DNA of 61,142 bases, taken from Reyranellaceae bacterium (GTDB taxonomy: Bacteria; Pseudomonadota; Alphaproteobacteria; Reyranellales; Reyranellaceae). The notes below the pieces were generated by a model, which was not told the DNA's origin, did not search any database, and worked only from the letters and a program-made list of their open reading frames with translations. Location: assembly GCA_022844045.1 (NCBI GenBank), contig JALHMM010000019.1, forward strand, positions 1 to 61,142, read 5' to 3'. The position numbers were made by a program, and so were the translations under genes. Positions within the stretch are counted from its first letter, which is position 1. Each line of letters begins with the position of its first letter. This document shows positions 44,328-52,814 of this stretch, piece by piece.

Positions 44328-45566
44328 GTGCCGGAAACCGGCGCCAAGAAGATCCGCGTCGCCTGTCTGGTGACGCATCCCATCCAGTATCAGGCGCCGC
44401 TTCTGCGCATGATCGCGGCCGACCGCGACATCCATCTCAAGGTCTTTTTCGCCAGCGACTTTTCCGCCCGCGCCTTCCACGATCCCGAATTCGGTCGCGC
44501 CGTCGAATGGGACGTGCCGCTGCTCGAGGGCTACGAGTCGGAGGTGCTGCCGACCTGGCCTGGCTCGCGTTATCCCGGCGATGCCTATTTCGACGCCTGG
44601 CGGCCCTTCAGTCGCGGGCTACGCCGACGACTGCGCGCGGGACGCTTCGACGCGCTCTGGATACACGGCTACGCACGGCTTCCGCATATCGCGGCGATGC
44701 TGGCGGCGAAGTCGGCCGGCGTGCGCGTGCTGTTGCGCGACGAGGCCAACGCCATCGGCCAGGCGCGCTCCGGCGCCCGCGCCGTCGCCAAGCGCGCGCT
44801 GTTCGGCGTGATCGACCGGCTGGTCGATCGCTACCTCACGATCGGCGCGCTGAACGAAGCCCACTACCGCGACCTCGGCATCGATCCGGCGAAGTTCACG
44901 CCGATGGGCTACGCCGTCGACAACGCCTGGTTCCAGGCGCGCATAGCGGAGGCGGCCGCCAGCCGCGAGGCGCTGCGCCAATCGCTGGGTCTCGCGCCGG
45001 GCCGGCCGATCGCGCTCTACGCCGCCAAGCTGATCGACCGAAAAGCGCCGCTCGATCTCGTCGAGGCTTTCGCCTCAGCGACGCGCGAACGTGACTCGGT
45101 GCTGCTGATGGCGGGCGACGGCGAACTGCGCGCGGCCGTCGAGGCGCGCATCGCCGCGCTAGGCGCGACCGAGCGCATTCGGCTGCTGGGCTTCCAGCCG
45201 CAGCGCCAACTCGCCGCGCTCTACGATCTTTGCGATCTCTTCGTGCTGCCCTCCGAACGCGAGACCTGGGGCCTCGTCGTCAACGAGGTGATGAATGCCG
45301 GCAAGCCAGTGATCGCCAGCGACCGCGTCGGCTCGGCGCGCGACCTGGTGCGCGACGGCGTCAACGGCTTCGTCTATCCCTTCGGCGACATCGCCGCGCT
45401 CGGCGCACGGCTCAGCGAGTCGCTGGCCGATCGCGAGCGGCTCGCCGCCATGGGGCGCGAGAGCCTGACCATCATCGGGGGCTGGGGCTTTGAGCAGAAT
45501 CTCGCCGGGCTGAAATCGGCGCTGGCCCGCCTTTTCCCCGATCGCGGCATCGAGGGGACGTCGTGA
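44328..45566 (+). CDS. Glycosyltransferase family 4 (polysaccharide locus)
   Basis: A 412-residue GT-B glycosyltransferase. The N-terminal acceptor half opens with RVACLVTHPIQYQAPLLR. The donor half has LYAAKLIDRKAPLDLVEAF and the GT4 E-x7-E-type nucleotide-sugar site, seen as PSERETWGLVVNEVMNAGKPVI. The sugar cannot be inferred. I start it at GTG 44328, which has GAGGA 6 bases upstream, rather than GTG 44307. It begins 50 bases after the tRNA-Thr and overlaps the next glycosyltransferase by 4 nt (GTGA). Confidence 0.88.
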   Translation: MPETGAKKIRVACLVTHPIQYQAPLLRMIAADRDIHLKVFFASDFSARAFHDPEFGRAVEWDVPLLEGYESEVLPTWPGSRYPGDAYFDAWRPFSRGLRRRLRAGRFDALWIHGYARLPHIAAMLAAKSAGVRVLLRDEANAIGQARSGARAVAKRALFGVIDRLVDRYLTIGALNEAHYRDLGIDPAKFTPMGYAVDNAWFQARIAEAAASREALRQSLGLAPGRPIALYAAKLIDRKAPLDLVEAFASATRERDSVLLMAGDGELRAAVEARIAALGATERIRLLGFQPQRQLAALYDLCDLFVLPSERETWGLVVNEVMNAGKPVIASDRVGSARDLVRDGVNGFVYPFGDIAALGARLSESLADRERLAAMGRESLTIIGGWGFEQNLAGLKSALARLFPDRGIEGTS

Positions 45567-46807
45567 GCCGCCGTCGTCTGCTGATCGCCCATCCCGGCGC
45601 GACCTCGCTGCTCTACCCGCTGGTCGCCCTGCTGCAACGCATGGATCTCGAGGTGCGATTCGAGACACTGTTCTACGACCGGCCGAGCGACCTGCCGCAT
45701 CGTCTGGCGCGGGTCCTGCCGGCGACGCTCGGCCGCGGACTGGCGCGCGAACTGGGACGGCGCAGCCATCCCGACATCGATCCGGCACGCGTCGCCACCG
45801 CGCCGTTCAGCGAGCTGGTTCACATCGCCTCGGCGCGTCTTCTGTCGCCGGCGACGACCGCCTCGGTGCTGCGCTGGCGCAACGCGCGATTCGATCAGCG
45901 CATCGCCGCGATGATCAGCGGAGAGCGGCCGGATTTCTTCATCGGCTTCGACGGCTCGGCCGAGCGCAGCTTCGAGGCCTGCCGCGCGAGCGGCACGATC
46001 TCCCTGCTCTACCAGGCGATCGGCCATCTGCGCAGCGGCCTGCGCACGCTGATGGAGGAACGGCGCCTGTCGCCGGAATTCGCCGGCGTATCCTTCGGCG
46101 ACACCTCGGACGAATGGATCGCGCGCAACACGCACGAGGCGTTGCTGGCCGACCGCGTCGTCGTGCCATCGGACTATGTGCGCGACACCATGGTCGAGAA
46201 CGGCCGCGACCCCGCGACCATCGACCTGCTGCCCTTCCCGATCGACGTAACGCGCTTCACGCCCGCGCCCACGCCGCGCGTCGACGGCAAATTGCGCGCG
46301 CTTTTCGTCGGCCAGATCGGCCTGCGCAAGGGCGTGAAGTACATCCTCGAGGCCGCGCGCCTGCTGGCGCGACCCGACATCGAGATCGTGCTGGTCGGCG
46401 GCATCGTCGACGGCGCCGACTGGTTGAAGCGTTACGACGGCCTCTACCGCCATATCGCCAACGTGCCCTACGCCGAGATGCCCGACATTTTCCGCGCCGC
46501 CGACGTCTTCGTCTTTCCCTCCCTGCACGAGGGCTCGGCGATGGCGGTGAACGAAGCGCTGGCCAGCGGTCTGCCGGTGATCGTCACCCCCAACGCGGGC
46601 GCTATCGCGCGTGACGGCGTCGAGGGCTTCGTCGTGCCGCTGCGCGACGCCGACGCCGTCGCCGATAGGCTGTCCCGTCTCGCCAACGACGCGGCGCTGC
46701 GTCGACGCATGAGCGTCGCCGCCCGCGAGCGCGCCCTGCAGCATGACGCTTCGGCTTACGCGGCGCGGCTGGGCGCGCTGCTCGATCGCCTGAAGCCACC
46801 GGCATGA
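45563..46807 (+). CDS. Glycosyltransferase family 4 (polysaccharide locus)
   Basis: A 414-residue GT-B enzyme. The donor domain has RALFVGQIGLRKGVKYILEAA and the GT4 site PSLHEGSAMAVNEALASGLPVIVTPNAG. The N-terminal domain is variable and Arg-rich. Start GTG 45563 overlaps the previous stop, and the next gene starts within its own stop (ATGA at 46804). It belongs to a translationally coupled set of three, so the three products probably act in one glycan pathway at the inner membrane. Confidence 0.88.
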   Translation: MSRRRLLIAHPGATSLLYPLVALLQRMDLEVRFETLFYDRPSDLPHRLARVLPATLGRGLARELGRRSHPDIDPARVATAPFSELVHIASARLLSPATTASVLRWRNARFDQRIAAMISGERPDFFIGFDGSAERSFEACRASGTISLLYQAIGHLRSGLRTLMEERRLSPEFAGVSFGDTSDEWIARNTHEALLADRVVVPSDYVRDTMVENGRDPATIDLLPFPIDVTRFTPAPTPRVDGKLRALFVGQIGLRKGVKYILEAARLLARPDIEIVLVGGIVDGADWLKRYDGLYRHIANVPYAEMPDIFRAADVFVFPSLHEGSAMAVNEALASGLPVIVTPNAGAIARDGVEGFVVPLRDADAVADRLSRLANDAALRRRMSVAARERALQHDASAYAARLGALLDRLKPPA

Positions 46808-48111
46808 AACGACTGCCCCTCGCCCTCGCCTTGCTGGCGCTGCCGGCCCTGGCCGCCTCGGTCTGGTTCGCCTTCGTGCGGCCAATCGAGCCGATCATGC
46901 CGTCCTATCTCGAGCTCGCCGAGATCTTGCGCCGCGGCGAGGCCACGCGCGGCTTCGAGCCGCTGGGTTATCCGGCGCTGATTGCCGGCTGGCTGGGCAG
47001 CGTCGAGCGCACGCTACGCGTCGTGCACGCGCTCTGCCTGTGGGGCGTATGGGCGATCGTCGCCTGGCTCGTTCTGCGCATGGCGGCGCAGGATCGCGAT
47101 GGCTCGCGGCACGGCCTGCCGTGGTGGCTGTGGGGGTGGATCGCCTTCTGGCTGGCGACGATCTTCCTCAACCCCTATTTCCTGATCGGCCTGGCGCGGG
47201 TCAGCGACAGCGCTGTGAACGTATTGCTGATCGGCGCGGTTTTCGCCTGCGCGTTGGCGGCGCGCGAGGCACGCTTGCGCGACTGGGCGCTGGCGGGCGT
47301 CGCGCTCGGCCTCTTCATCCTCGTGCGGCCGAACTCGATCACACTCATCGTCGCGCTCGCCGTCATCGCCTGGCTCGCGCGCACGCCATGGTCGCGGCCG
47401 ATCGCGACCGCGATCACCACGCTCGCCGTTTTCGTGGCGCTGTCGTGGACCCTGACCGGAACGCCGCTCTTCTGGCCCAAGAACGGCGGCTACAACCTCT
47501 TCGCCGGGAACAATCCGTTCGCCTACGCCGAGCTAGTCGGCAACCACAACGCCGAGTACTCGCTCGACAAGGGATTGCGGTGGTGCGGCGTCGAGGGCGA
47601 TCGCTACACCGTGCCTGACGACGCCTATCTGCGCTGCACGATTCGCTTCGTGGCCGAGAAGCCCGGCGAGTTCGTCAGGCTGATAGCCTACAAGACCTAT
47701 ACCATGCTGTTCCGCCCCAACCTGAGGCTGGCGGACACGCCGCTGAAGATCGTCGTCCAGTTCGCGATCCTGCTGCCGACGTCGCTGTGGTGGGCACTGT
47801 TCATCGTCAGCCATCGCTTCCGCGTGTCGCTGCCGGGCATCTCGGGCGTGCTGTTCGTCGTGTTCTACGCCGCGCCCTTCGCGCTAACCAACGCCGATCC
47901 GCGCTTCCGCATTCCGCTCGATGTGATCTATGCGATGTCGGCCCTGGCCTTCGCGCTGGGTGATCGGCTACCGATCCGTCACTCCTCGCGATCGCGTCCA
48001 TGGCGGTCGTCGCCGCGACCGGGCCGGCCGCCAGAATCGGGTCTCGGCAGGGCGGACATACGGCGGCCCGGCGTCGGCTTGACCCAGCGCACCGGCCGGC
48101 GGACGTTGTAG
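46804..48111 (+). CDS. Polytopic membrane protein, GT-C-like (polysaccharide locus)
   Basis: A 435-residue protein with about nine or ten hydrophobic helices and large loops. The general outline, including VRPNSITLIVALAVIAW and a periplasmic loop after residue 220, resembles GT-C mannosyl/arabinosyltransferases or O-antigen-related membrane proteins, but no catalytic motif is certain. The membrane part ends near residue 390. The last ~40 Arg/Pro-rich residues exist only because the frame runs 133 bp into the convergent polymerase gene. It may lack its native C-terminus, or the tail may be tolerated. Confidence 0.65.
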   Translation: MKRLPLALALLALPALAASVWFAFVRPIEPIMPSYLELAEILRRGEATRGFEPLGYPALIAGWLGSVERTLRVVHALCLWGVWAIVAWLVLRMAAQDRDGSRHGLPWWLWGWIAFWLATIFLNPYFLIGLARVSDSAVNVLLIGAVFACALAAREARLRDWALAGVALGLFILVRPNSITLIVALAVIAWLARTPWSRPIATAITTLAVFVALSWTLTGTPLFWPKNGGYNLFAGNNPFAYAELVGNHNAEYSLDKGLRWCGVEGDRYTVPDDAYLRCTIRFVAEKPGEFVRLIAYKTYTMLFRPNLRLADTPLKIVVQFAILLPTSLWWALFIVSHRFRVSLPGISGVLFVVFYAAPFALTNADPRFRIPLDVIYAMSALAFALGDRLPIRHSSRSRPWRSSPRPGRPPESGLGRADIRRPGVGLTQRTGRRTL

Positions 48112-49532
48112 ATCGGCTGCGGCGCACCCGGCGCCCAGGAGTGCGGCTGTTGCTGCGCGTAGGCGGCGCGCCAAGCGGCGTCCTGTTGCAGCGCCATCCT
48201 TTCGACATGGGGCAGGCCAAGCACCAGACCGATGGTGAGGTAGAAGTAGTAGTTCATCGGCTCGACGTCGAGCGTCCAGCCCTTGAACGACACCAGGGCG
48301 CAAAAGGCGATCATGGCGCAGGCGATCGAGGCGATACCCTTGAAGCGCTCGAGCCTCATCTGCGCGCGGATCTGCAGGCAGTAGAGGAACAGCAAGCCGT
48401 AGCAGCCGAGCATGACGAAAAAGCCCAGCACGCCCAGTTCGACAATGGCCTTGCCGTAGAAGTTCTCGATGAAGGCGCCGCCATCGGCGAGGAAAGCCAT
48501 ATCGGCGCGATCAAGCCCGTGGCGCGCGGCGCCGGTGTTGGTGCCGGCGCCCAGGCCGAACAGGCCGCCCTTGGCCACCGCGTCCGTCAGGCCCTGCGCC
48601 GCGAACTCCTTGCCGTACACCGTGGTCAGGGTCGCGACTTCGCTGGCCATGTTCGCGCCATCGAGGCCGGAGACGGCGAGAAACAGCGCCAGGCCGCCGG
48701 CGACCATGAAGACGTTCCAGAACATGCCCTTCGACTTCATGCGGAACACCTGGATCATGATCATGACCATGGGCATGAACAGGAAGTTGCCGCGCGCGCC
48801 GGAGCTGAAGCCGCAGATCATCGCCAGACCGAGACTGGCCCACAGGAACATGCGCCAGCCGCGCGATCTCTCCAGCTCCATCAGCATCATCAGCGGGAAC
48901 AGCATGTACCAGCAGAACACGCCGTACTGCGAATTGTACTGGAACGAGCCGGTGATGCGGTACAACCAGGCGCCCATGTAGTTGAACTCGCCCATGATGT
49001 TCAGGGCGTAGTCGCCGTAGAAGAACATCATGGTCGCTTTGTAGTCGTAGGTGATGGCGCCGACGATCATGATCAGCCCGACCAGCCACGGGATCCAGGC
49101 GGTCACGACGATGGTGCGCAGCATGCCGCGCAGATCGAACTCGTTGCGCGCGTAAGCCGCGCCGATGAACAGCAGCGGAACGTAGAAGAGCCAGACCTTG
49201 GCGCCGATGCCCGCGACCATGGCGTTGGGCACGGTCGGCCTCGTGAGCGAGATCAGCACCAGCAGCACCAGCGCGCCGTAAATCGCCACCACCTGCACCG
49301 GCACGCGCTTGGCCTGCGGCGAGCCGGCGAGCAGAAAATAGGAGATGTAGAGCGGCACGACGACGACAAGGTCGCGCATCAAGGTGCCGAGCGGCGACGG
49401 ATAGAACGCCACGATCACCGGGCCTGTGAACGGCGTGTAGTAGGCAAGACCCAGCACGCCCCAGCGCCAGTTGACGATGATCGCCACCCAGGCGGCGAGC
49501 ACGACCGGCAGGCCGAGCAGGAGGATTTCCAT
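47979..49532 (-). CDS. O-antigen ligase/polymerase-like membrane protein (Wzy/WaaL type)
   Basis: A 517-residue protein with about 11-12 helices and a long periplasmic loop in the C-terminal half, the topology of Wzy polymerases and O-antigen ligases. GFSSGARGNFLFMPMVMIM is similar to the Wzy_C core, where Arg residues are catalytic. The final ~65 residues are a soluble Pro/Arg/Gly-rich tail (starting AQQQPHSWAPGAPQP) that overlaps the 3' end of the convergent gene by 133 bp. asnB lies 12 bases upstream on the same strand. Confidence 0.8.
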   Translation of the reverse strand: MEILLLGLPVVLAAWVAIIVNWRWGVLGLAYYTPFTGPVIVAFYPSPLGTLMRDLVVVVPLYISYFLLAGSPQAKRVPVQVVAIYGALVLLVLISLTRPTVPNAMVAGIGAKVWLFYVPLLFIGAAYARNEFDLRGMLRTIVVTAWIPWLVGLIMIVGAITYDYKATMMFFYGDYALNIMGEFNYMGAWLYRITGSFQYNSQYGVFCWYMLFPLMMLMELERSRGWRMFLWASLGLAMICGFSSGARGNFLFMPMVMIMIQVFRMKSKGMFWNVFMVAGGLALFLAVSGLDGANMASEVATLTTVYGKEFAAQGLTDAVAKGGLFGLGAGTNTGAARHGLDRADMAFLADGGAFIENFYGKAIVELGVLGFFVMLGCYGLLFLYCLQIRAQMRLERFKGIASIACAMIAFCALVSFKGWTLDVEPMNYYFYLTIGLVLGLPHVERMALQQDAAWRAAYAQQQPHSWAPGAPQPIYNVRRPVRWVKPTPGRRMSALPRPDSGGRPGRGDDRHGRDREE

Positions 49533-49544
49533 CCCGTCTTCTCC

Positions 49545-51443
49545 TCAGCCCGCCATCGGCGCCGGGCGTGAGCCGGCACGGAATGTGTCCATCACGTCGA
49601 GCGCCCAAGCGCGCCAGCCGCGCAGCCTGGCGCCGGCATGCGAGGGCACGCCCAACCAGTCGCGCACGGGCACGACGAAGCCGCGCTTGCCACGACCGGC
49701 GAGCGACTGGGCGACTGAGGGGCTTAGCAGCGCCGGCAGCTCGGCCTTGGTCACCGGCCGTGGTCCAGCGATCAGTGGAGCGAGCGCACCGAAGAAGTCC
49801 GCGTCCACGAACGGCGTGCGGATCTCGAGGGAATGCGCCATGCCCGCCCAGTCGGCGTCGCGCAGCAACTGGTTGCGCATGTAGAACGACAGCTCCAGCG
49901 CCGCGACACGCGCATTGGAAGACCGAACGCCTTCGATCGCCGACGCCAGGGTCGTCTCGGTGTGCAGATCGGCCAGACCCTGGCGCACAATGTCTCCATC
50001 GAGCAGATCAGGCAGTTCCCACGGCATGAACAGGCCGCGCCGCAGCAGGTAGGCGCCGCCGTAGGACGAGCCATACTCGAACAGCCCGGCATATTTCGGC
50101 GAGGTGAAGTGCCGCAGGAGGGGCTCGCTGACCAGCCGGAAGCCGCGGCCGAGTGCTGCGAAGGGCGACGCCAGGGCCACCATCTTCGGGATCTGCCGGA
50201 AGCTGGGATAGCCGGCGAAGACCTCGTCGCCGCCGATGCCCGACAGCGCCACCTTCAAGCCGGTCGAGGCGGTGGCCTTGCTGACGAAATAGACATTGGT
50301 GCCGTCGATCGTCGGCTGGTCCATCGCGCGCAGCAGGTGATCGCGCGCGGCGGCGAACTCGGCGCGGCTGACCCACACGGTTTGATGCCGTGTGCCATGC
50401 GTGCGCGCGGTCGCCTCGGCGATCGGCGTCTCGTCGAGCGCGCCGCCGCGATACTCGTCAAAGCCCAAGGTCACGGTGCGCAGCGGCTGCGCGTTCTCTG
50501 GTGTGGCGAACTCCGCCACGAGCGAGGAATCAAGGCCGCCCGACAGGAACACACCGACCGGCACGTCGGCCACCATGTGGTGGCGCATGGTGTCGACGAT
50601 CCGCTCGCGCAGGAAATCTGCCCGAGCCCCGCCCGTCGGCGCGGCCGGGCCGGCTTCCACCTCGGCCAGCACCTTGGCGATGGAATGATAACGCCGCAGG
50701 GCCGGTGCTTCGCCCGTGGGCTGCCACAGCGTGTGCCCGGCTGGCAGCGCGCGGATGCCGCGATAGAGCGTGAACGGCTCGGGCACCGACCCCCAGAGCA
50801 GGAAGCCGACCTCGGCCGCCGGCTGCGGCGCGGTGTCGACGCTACCGCCGGCGATCAACGCCTTGACCTGCGAGGCGAAGCGCAGCGTTTTGCCATCATC
50901 GGCGATGTAGAGCGGCTTGATGCCGAACGGGTCGCGCGCCAGCAGCATGGCGCGACGGTCGCGGTCCCACAGCGCGAAGGCGAACATGCCGCGCAGGCGC
51001 TCGACCATGGCCGGGCCCTCGACATCGTAGAGGTGCAGCAGCACCTCGGTGTCGGAGTTCGAGGCAAAACGGCGGCCCTTGGCCTCCAGCTCGGCCTTCA
51101 GCGCACGGTAATTGTAGATCTCGCCGTTGAAGTTCACGACCAGCCGGCCGCCGTCATGCGCCATCGGCTGGAAACCGCGGTCCGAGGTCTCGATGATCGC
51201 CAGGCGGCGCTGGGCGAACAGAGCGGCGCCGGTCTCGTCCTGCCACAGGCCGGCGCTGTCGGGGCCTCGCGACAGCATGACCTCGGACATGCGAATCAGG
51301 CTCCGCAGATCGTCAGGGTTCGCCGTCGCCTCGCCGACCCGTCGGCCGCCAACCATGACCTCGACATCGCCTAGCCGCGACGATCCACGGACGCCTGCGA
51401 ACGCGGGCGAGCCATAGTGGAAAAGGCCGGCGATGCCACACAC
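49545..51443 (-). CDS. AsnB-type glutamine amidotransferase (polysaccharide locus)
   Basis: A 632-residue class II asparagine-synthetase-like enzyme. Translation from GTG 51443 gives MCGIAG, so the nucleophile Cys2 is exposed after Met removal. RGPDSAG, NGEIYNY and the synthetase PP-loop SGGLDSS are intact. Copies in polysaccharide loci are thought to amidate sugar acids rather than make asparagine. An extra stretch of ~20-25 residues follows the N-terminal MCGIAGLFHYG (starting SPAFAGVRG); its DNA is palindromic and looks repeat-derived. Same strand and 12-bp spacing as the Wzy-like gene. Confidence 0.88.
   Translation of the reverse strand: MCGIAGLFHYGSPAFAGVRGSSRLGDVEVMVGGRRVGEATANPDDLRSLIRMSEVMLSRGPDSAGLWQDETGAALFAQRRLAIIETSDRGFQPMAHDGGRLVVNFNGEIYNYRALKAELEAKGRRFASNSDTEVLLHLYDVEGPAMVERLRGMFAFALWDRDRRAMLLARDPFGIKPLYIADDGKTLRFASQVKALIAGGSVDTAPQPAAEVGFLLWGSVPEPFTLYRGIRALPAGHTLWQPTGEAPALRRYHSIAKVLAEVEAGPAAPTGGARADFLRERIVDTMRHHMVADVPVGVFLSGGLDSSLVAEFATPENAQPLRTVTLGFDEYRGGALDETPIAEATARTHGTRHQTVWVSRAEFAAARDHLLRAMDQPTIDGTNVYFVSKATASTGLKVALSGIGGDEVFAGYPSFRQIPKMVALASPFAALGRGFRLVSEPLLRHFTSPKYAGLFEYGSSYGGAYLLRRGLFMPWELPDLLDGDIVRQGLADLHTETTLASAIEGVRSSNARVAALELSFYMRNQLLRDADWAGMAHSLEIRTPFVDADFFGALAPLIAGPRPVTKAELPALLSPSVAQSLAGRGKRGFVVPVRDWLGVPSHAGARLRGWRAWALDVMDTFRAGSRPAPMAG
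51392..51409 (-). repeat. Palindromic hairpin inside asnB (PAFAG type)
   Basis: CGCCTGCG-AA-CGCGGGCG is an 8-bp stem with one mismatch. It is translated as part of PAFAG at residues ~13-17 of the AsnB-type protein. The same PAFAG-type core (CCCGCCTTCGCGGGG) forms the intergenic hairpin at 55073. Confidence 0.5.
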
Positions 51444-51515
51444 TTAGAGGGGACCTCTCTGGAAACCTGACGCACCCCCACAACAATTCGTGGTTTGCTC
51501 GGCTTTGACTCTATA

Positions 51516-51545
51516 ATTGTAGTATTCTGAACATGTTATGATAAT
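51516..51545. promoter_or_regulatory. Overlapping divergent promoters for asnB and glycosyltransferase
   Basis: On the minus strand TTATCA and TACAAT are spaced by 17 bases (51539-51544 and 51516-51521). On the plus strand TTGTAG and GATAAT are spaced by 17 (51517-51522 and 51540-51545). The two promoters occupy the same 30 bases. Predicted start sites are each about 66 bases from their genes (asnB 51443, GT 51618). The segment is strikingly AT-rich. Confidence 0.45.
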
Positions 51546-51617
51546 TTCTTGAGCTCTGCAATCGGATCGGCCCCGGCTGGACCGGATGCCCAACAACGAC
51601 CTGTCGCCCCCGGCTCC

Positions 51618-52814
51618 ATGCGTATCCTGCACCTGATCGCGACCTTGAGCCGGGAGAGCGGCGGCCCGGCCCAGGCCTGCGTCGAGATGGCCGCCGCGGT
51701 GGCACGGCGCGGCCACGAGGTCAGCATCTATACGACCAACTGGAAAGAGGGTGGCGTCGAGGACGTGCCGACCGATCATCAGGTGGTTCGGGACGGTTTT
51801 GCGGTGCGCTACTTCCCGGTTCACGGCCCGCGCTTTTGGAAGCCCTCGCTGGCCATGGCCCGGGCGCTCAGCCGAGACATGGCGGGTTTCGACGTCGTGC
51901 ACCTGCACTCGATCTACCTGTTCCACGACCTGGTCGGCGGCCACTACGCGCGGCGCCACGGCGTGCCCTACATCGTGCGCCCGCACGGCATGCTCGACCC
52001 GTACATCCGCGCCCATCACCGTGCCCGCAAGTGGCTGATGGAGGTCGCGTTCCAGAACCGCGTGCTGCGCCACGCCACCGCCATCCACTACACCTCGGAT
52101 ATCGAGCGAGAGATCAGCACACCCTTCGCCATGGGCGCGCCGCCCAAGGTCGTGCCGCTGGGCGTCGATCTCACCGGCTTCGATACCCTGCCCTCGCCCG
52201 AGATCTTCCATCGGCGCTTCCCGGAGACGCGCGGCAAGACCATCGTGCTCTATCTCAGCCGGCTGCACTTCAAGAAGGGGTTGGACCTGCTGATCCCGGC
52301 TTTCGCCGAGCTCGCCGCGACGGACCCGTCGCTGCACCTCGTCCTAGCCGGGCCGGATGACGGAATGATGGCGAAGTGCGTGGAATGGGCGGCGCGCGAT
52401 GGCGTCAGCGATCGCGTGACTTTCACCGGCATGCTGCGTGGCGAGGACAAGCTCTCGGCCTTCGCCGCGGCGCGGCTTTTCGCCCTGCCCTCCTACAGCG
52501 AGAATTTTGGCATCGCGCCGGTCGAGGCGATGGCCGCCGGGCTGCCCGTCGTGATCTCCGACCAGGTCAATATCTGGCGCGAGTTGCAGCGCGGGGGCGG
52601 CGCCACGGTGATCCCCTGCGATCGCGCCGCGCTGGTCGCGGCGATGACACCGCTTCTGGCGGATTCCGAGGCCGCCGCGGAGATGGGCCGCCGCGCCCGC
52701 GCCACGGTCGATCAGCTCTATCGCTGGGACAACGTCGGCGCGGCGCTGGAAGAAATGTACCGCGACGCCGCGGCGACGCGCGTCAGCCCACGTCTATCGG
52801 GAGTAGCGGCATGA
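51618..52814 (+). CDS. Glycosyltransferase family 4 (polysaccharide locus)
   Basis: A 398-residue GT-B enzyme starting MRILHLIATLSRESGGPAQA, the usual GT4 opening. The acceptor half contains the His-rich LHSIYLFHD and VRPHGMLDPY motifs; the donor half has LYLSRLHFKKGLDLLIPAF and PSYSENFGIAPVEAMAAGLPVV. No clear ribosome-binding site precedes ATG 51618. The frame is open 69 bases further, but the predicted transcript would begin at about that point. galE overlaps its stop (ATGA at 52811). Confidence 0.88.
   Translation: MRILHLIATLSRESGGPAQACVEMAAAVARRGHEVSIYTTNWKEGGVEDVPTDHQVVRDGFAVRYFPVHGPRFWKPSLAMARALSRDMAGFDVVHLHSIYLFHDLVGGHYARRHGVPYIVRPHGMLDPYIRAHHRARKWLMEVAFQNRVLRHATAIHYTSDIEREISTPFAMGAPPKVVPLGVDLTGFDTLPSPEIFHRRFPETRGKTIVLYLSRLHFKKGLDLLIPAFAELAATDPSLHLVLAGPDDGMMAKCVEWAARDGVSDRVTFTGMLRGEDKLSAFAAARLFALPSYSENFGIAPVEAMAAGLPVVISDQVNIWRELQRGGGATVIPCDRAALVAAMTPLLADSEAAAEMGRRARATVDQLYRWDNVGAALEEMYRDAAATRVSPRLSGVAA

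Noticed and set aside
44180..44383. A 67-codon minus-strand ORF over the tRNA
   Set aside because: It translates the tRNA-Thr complement (the well-known GIEPTTYRLQ-type artefact).
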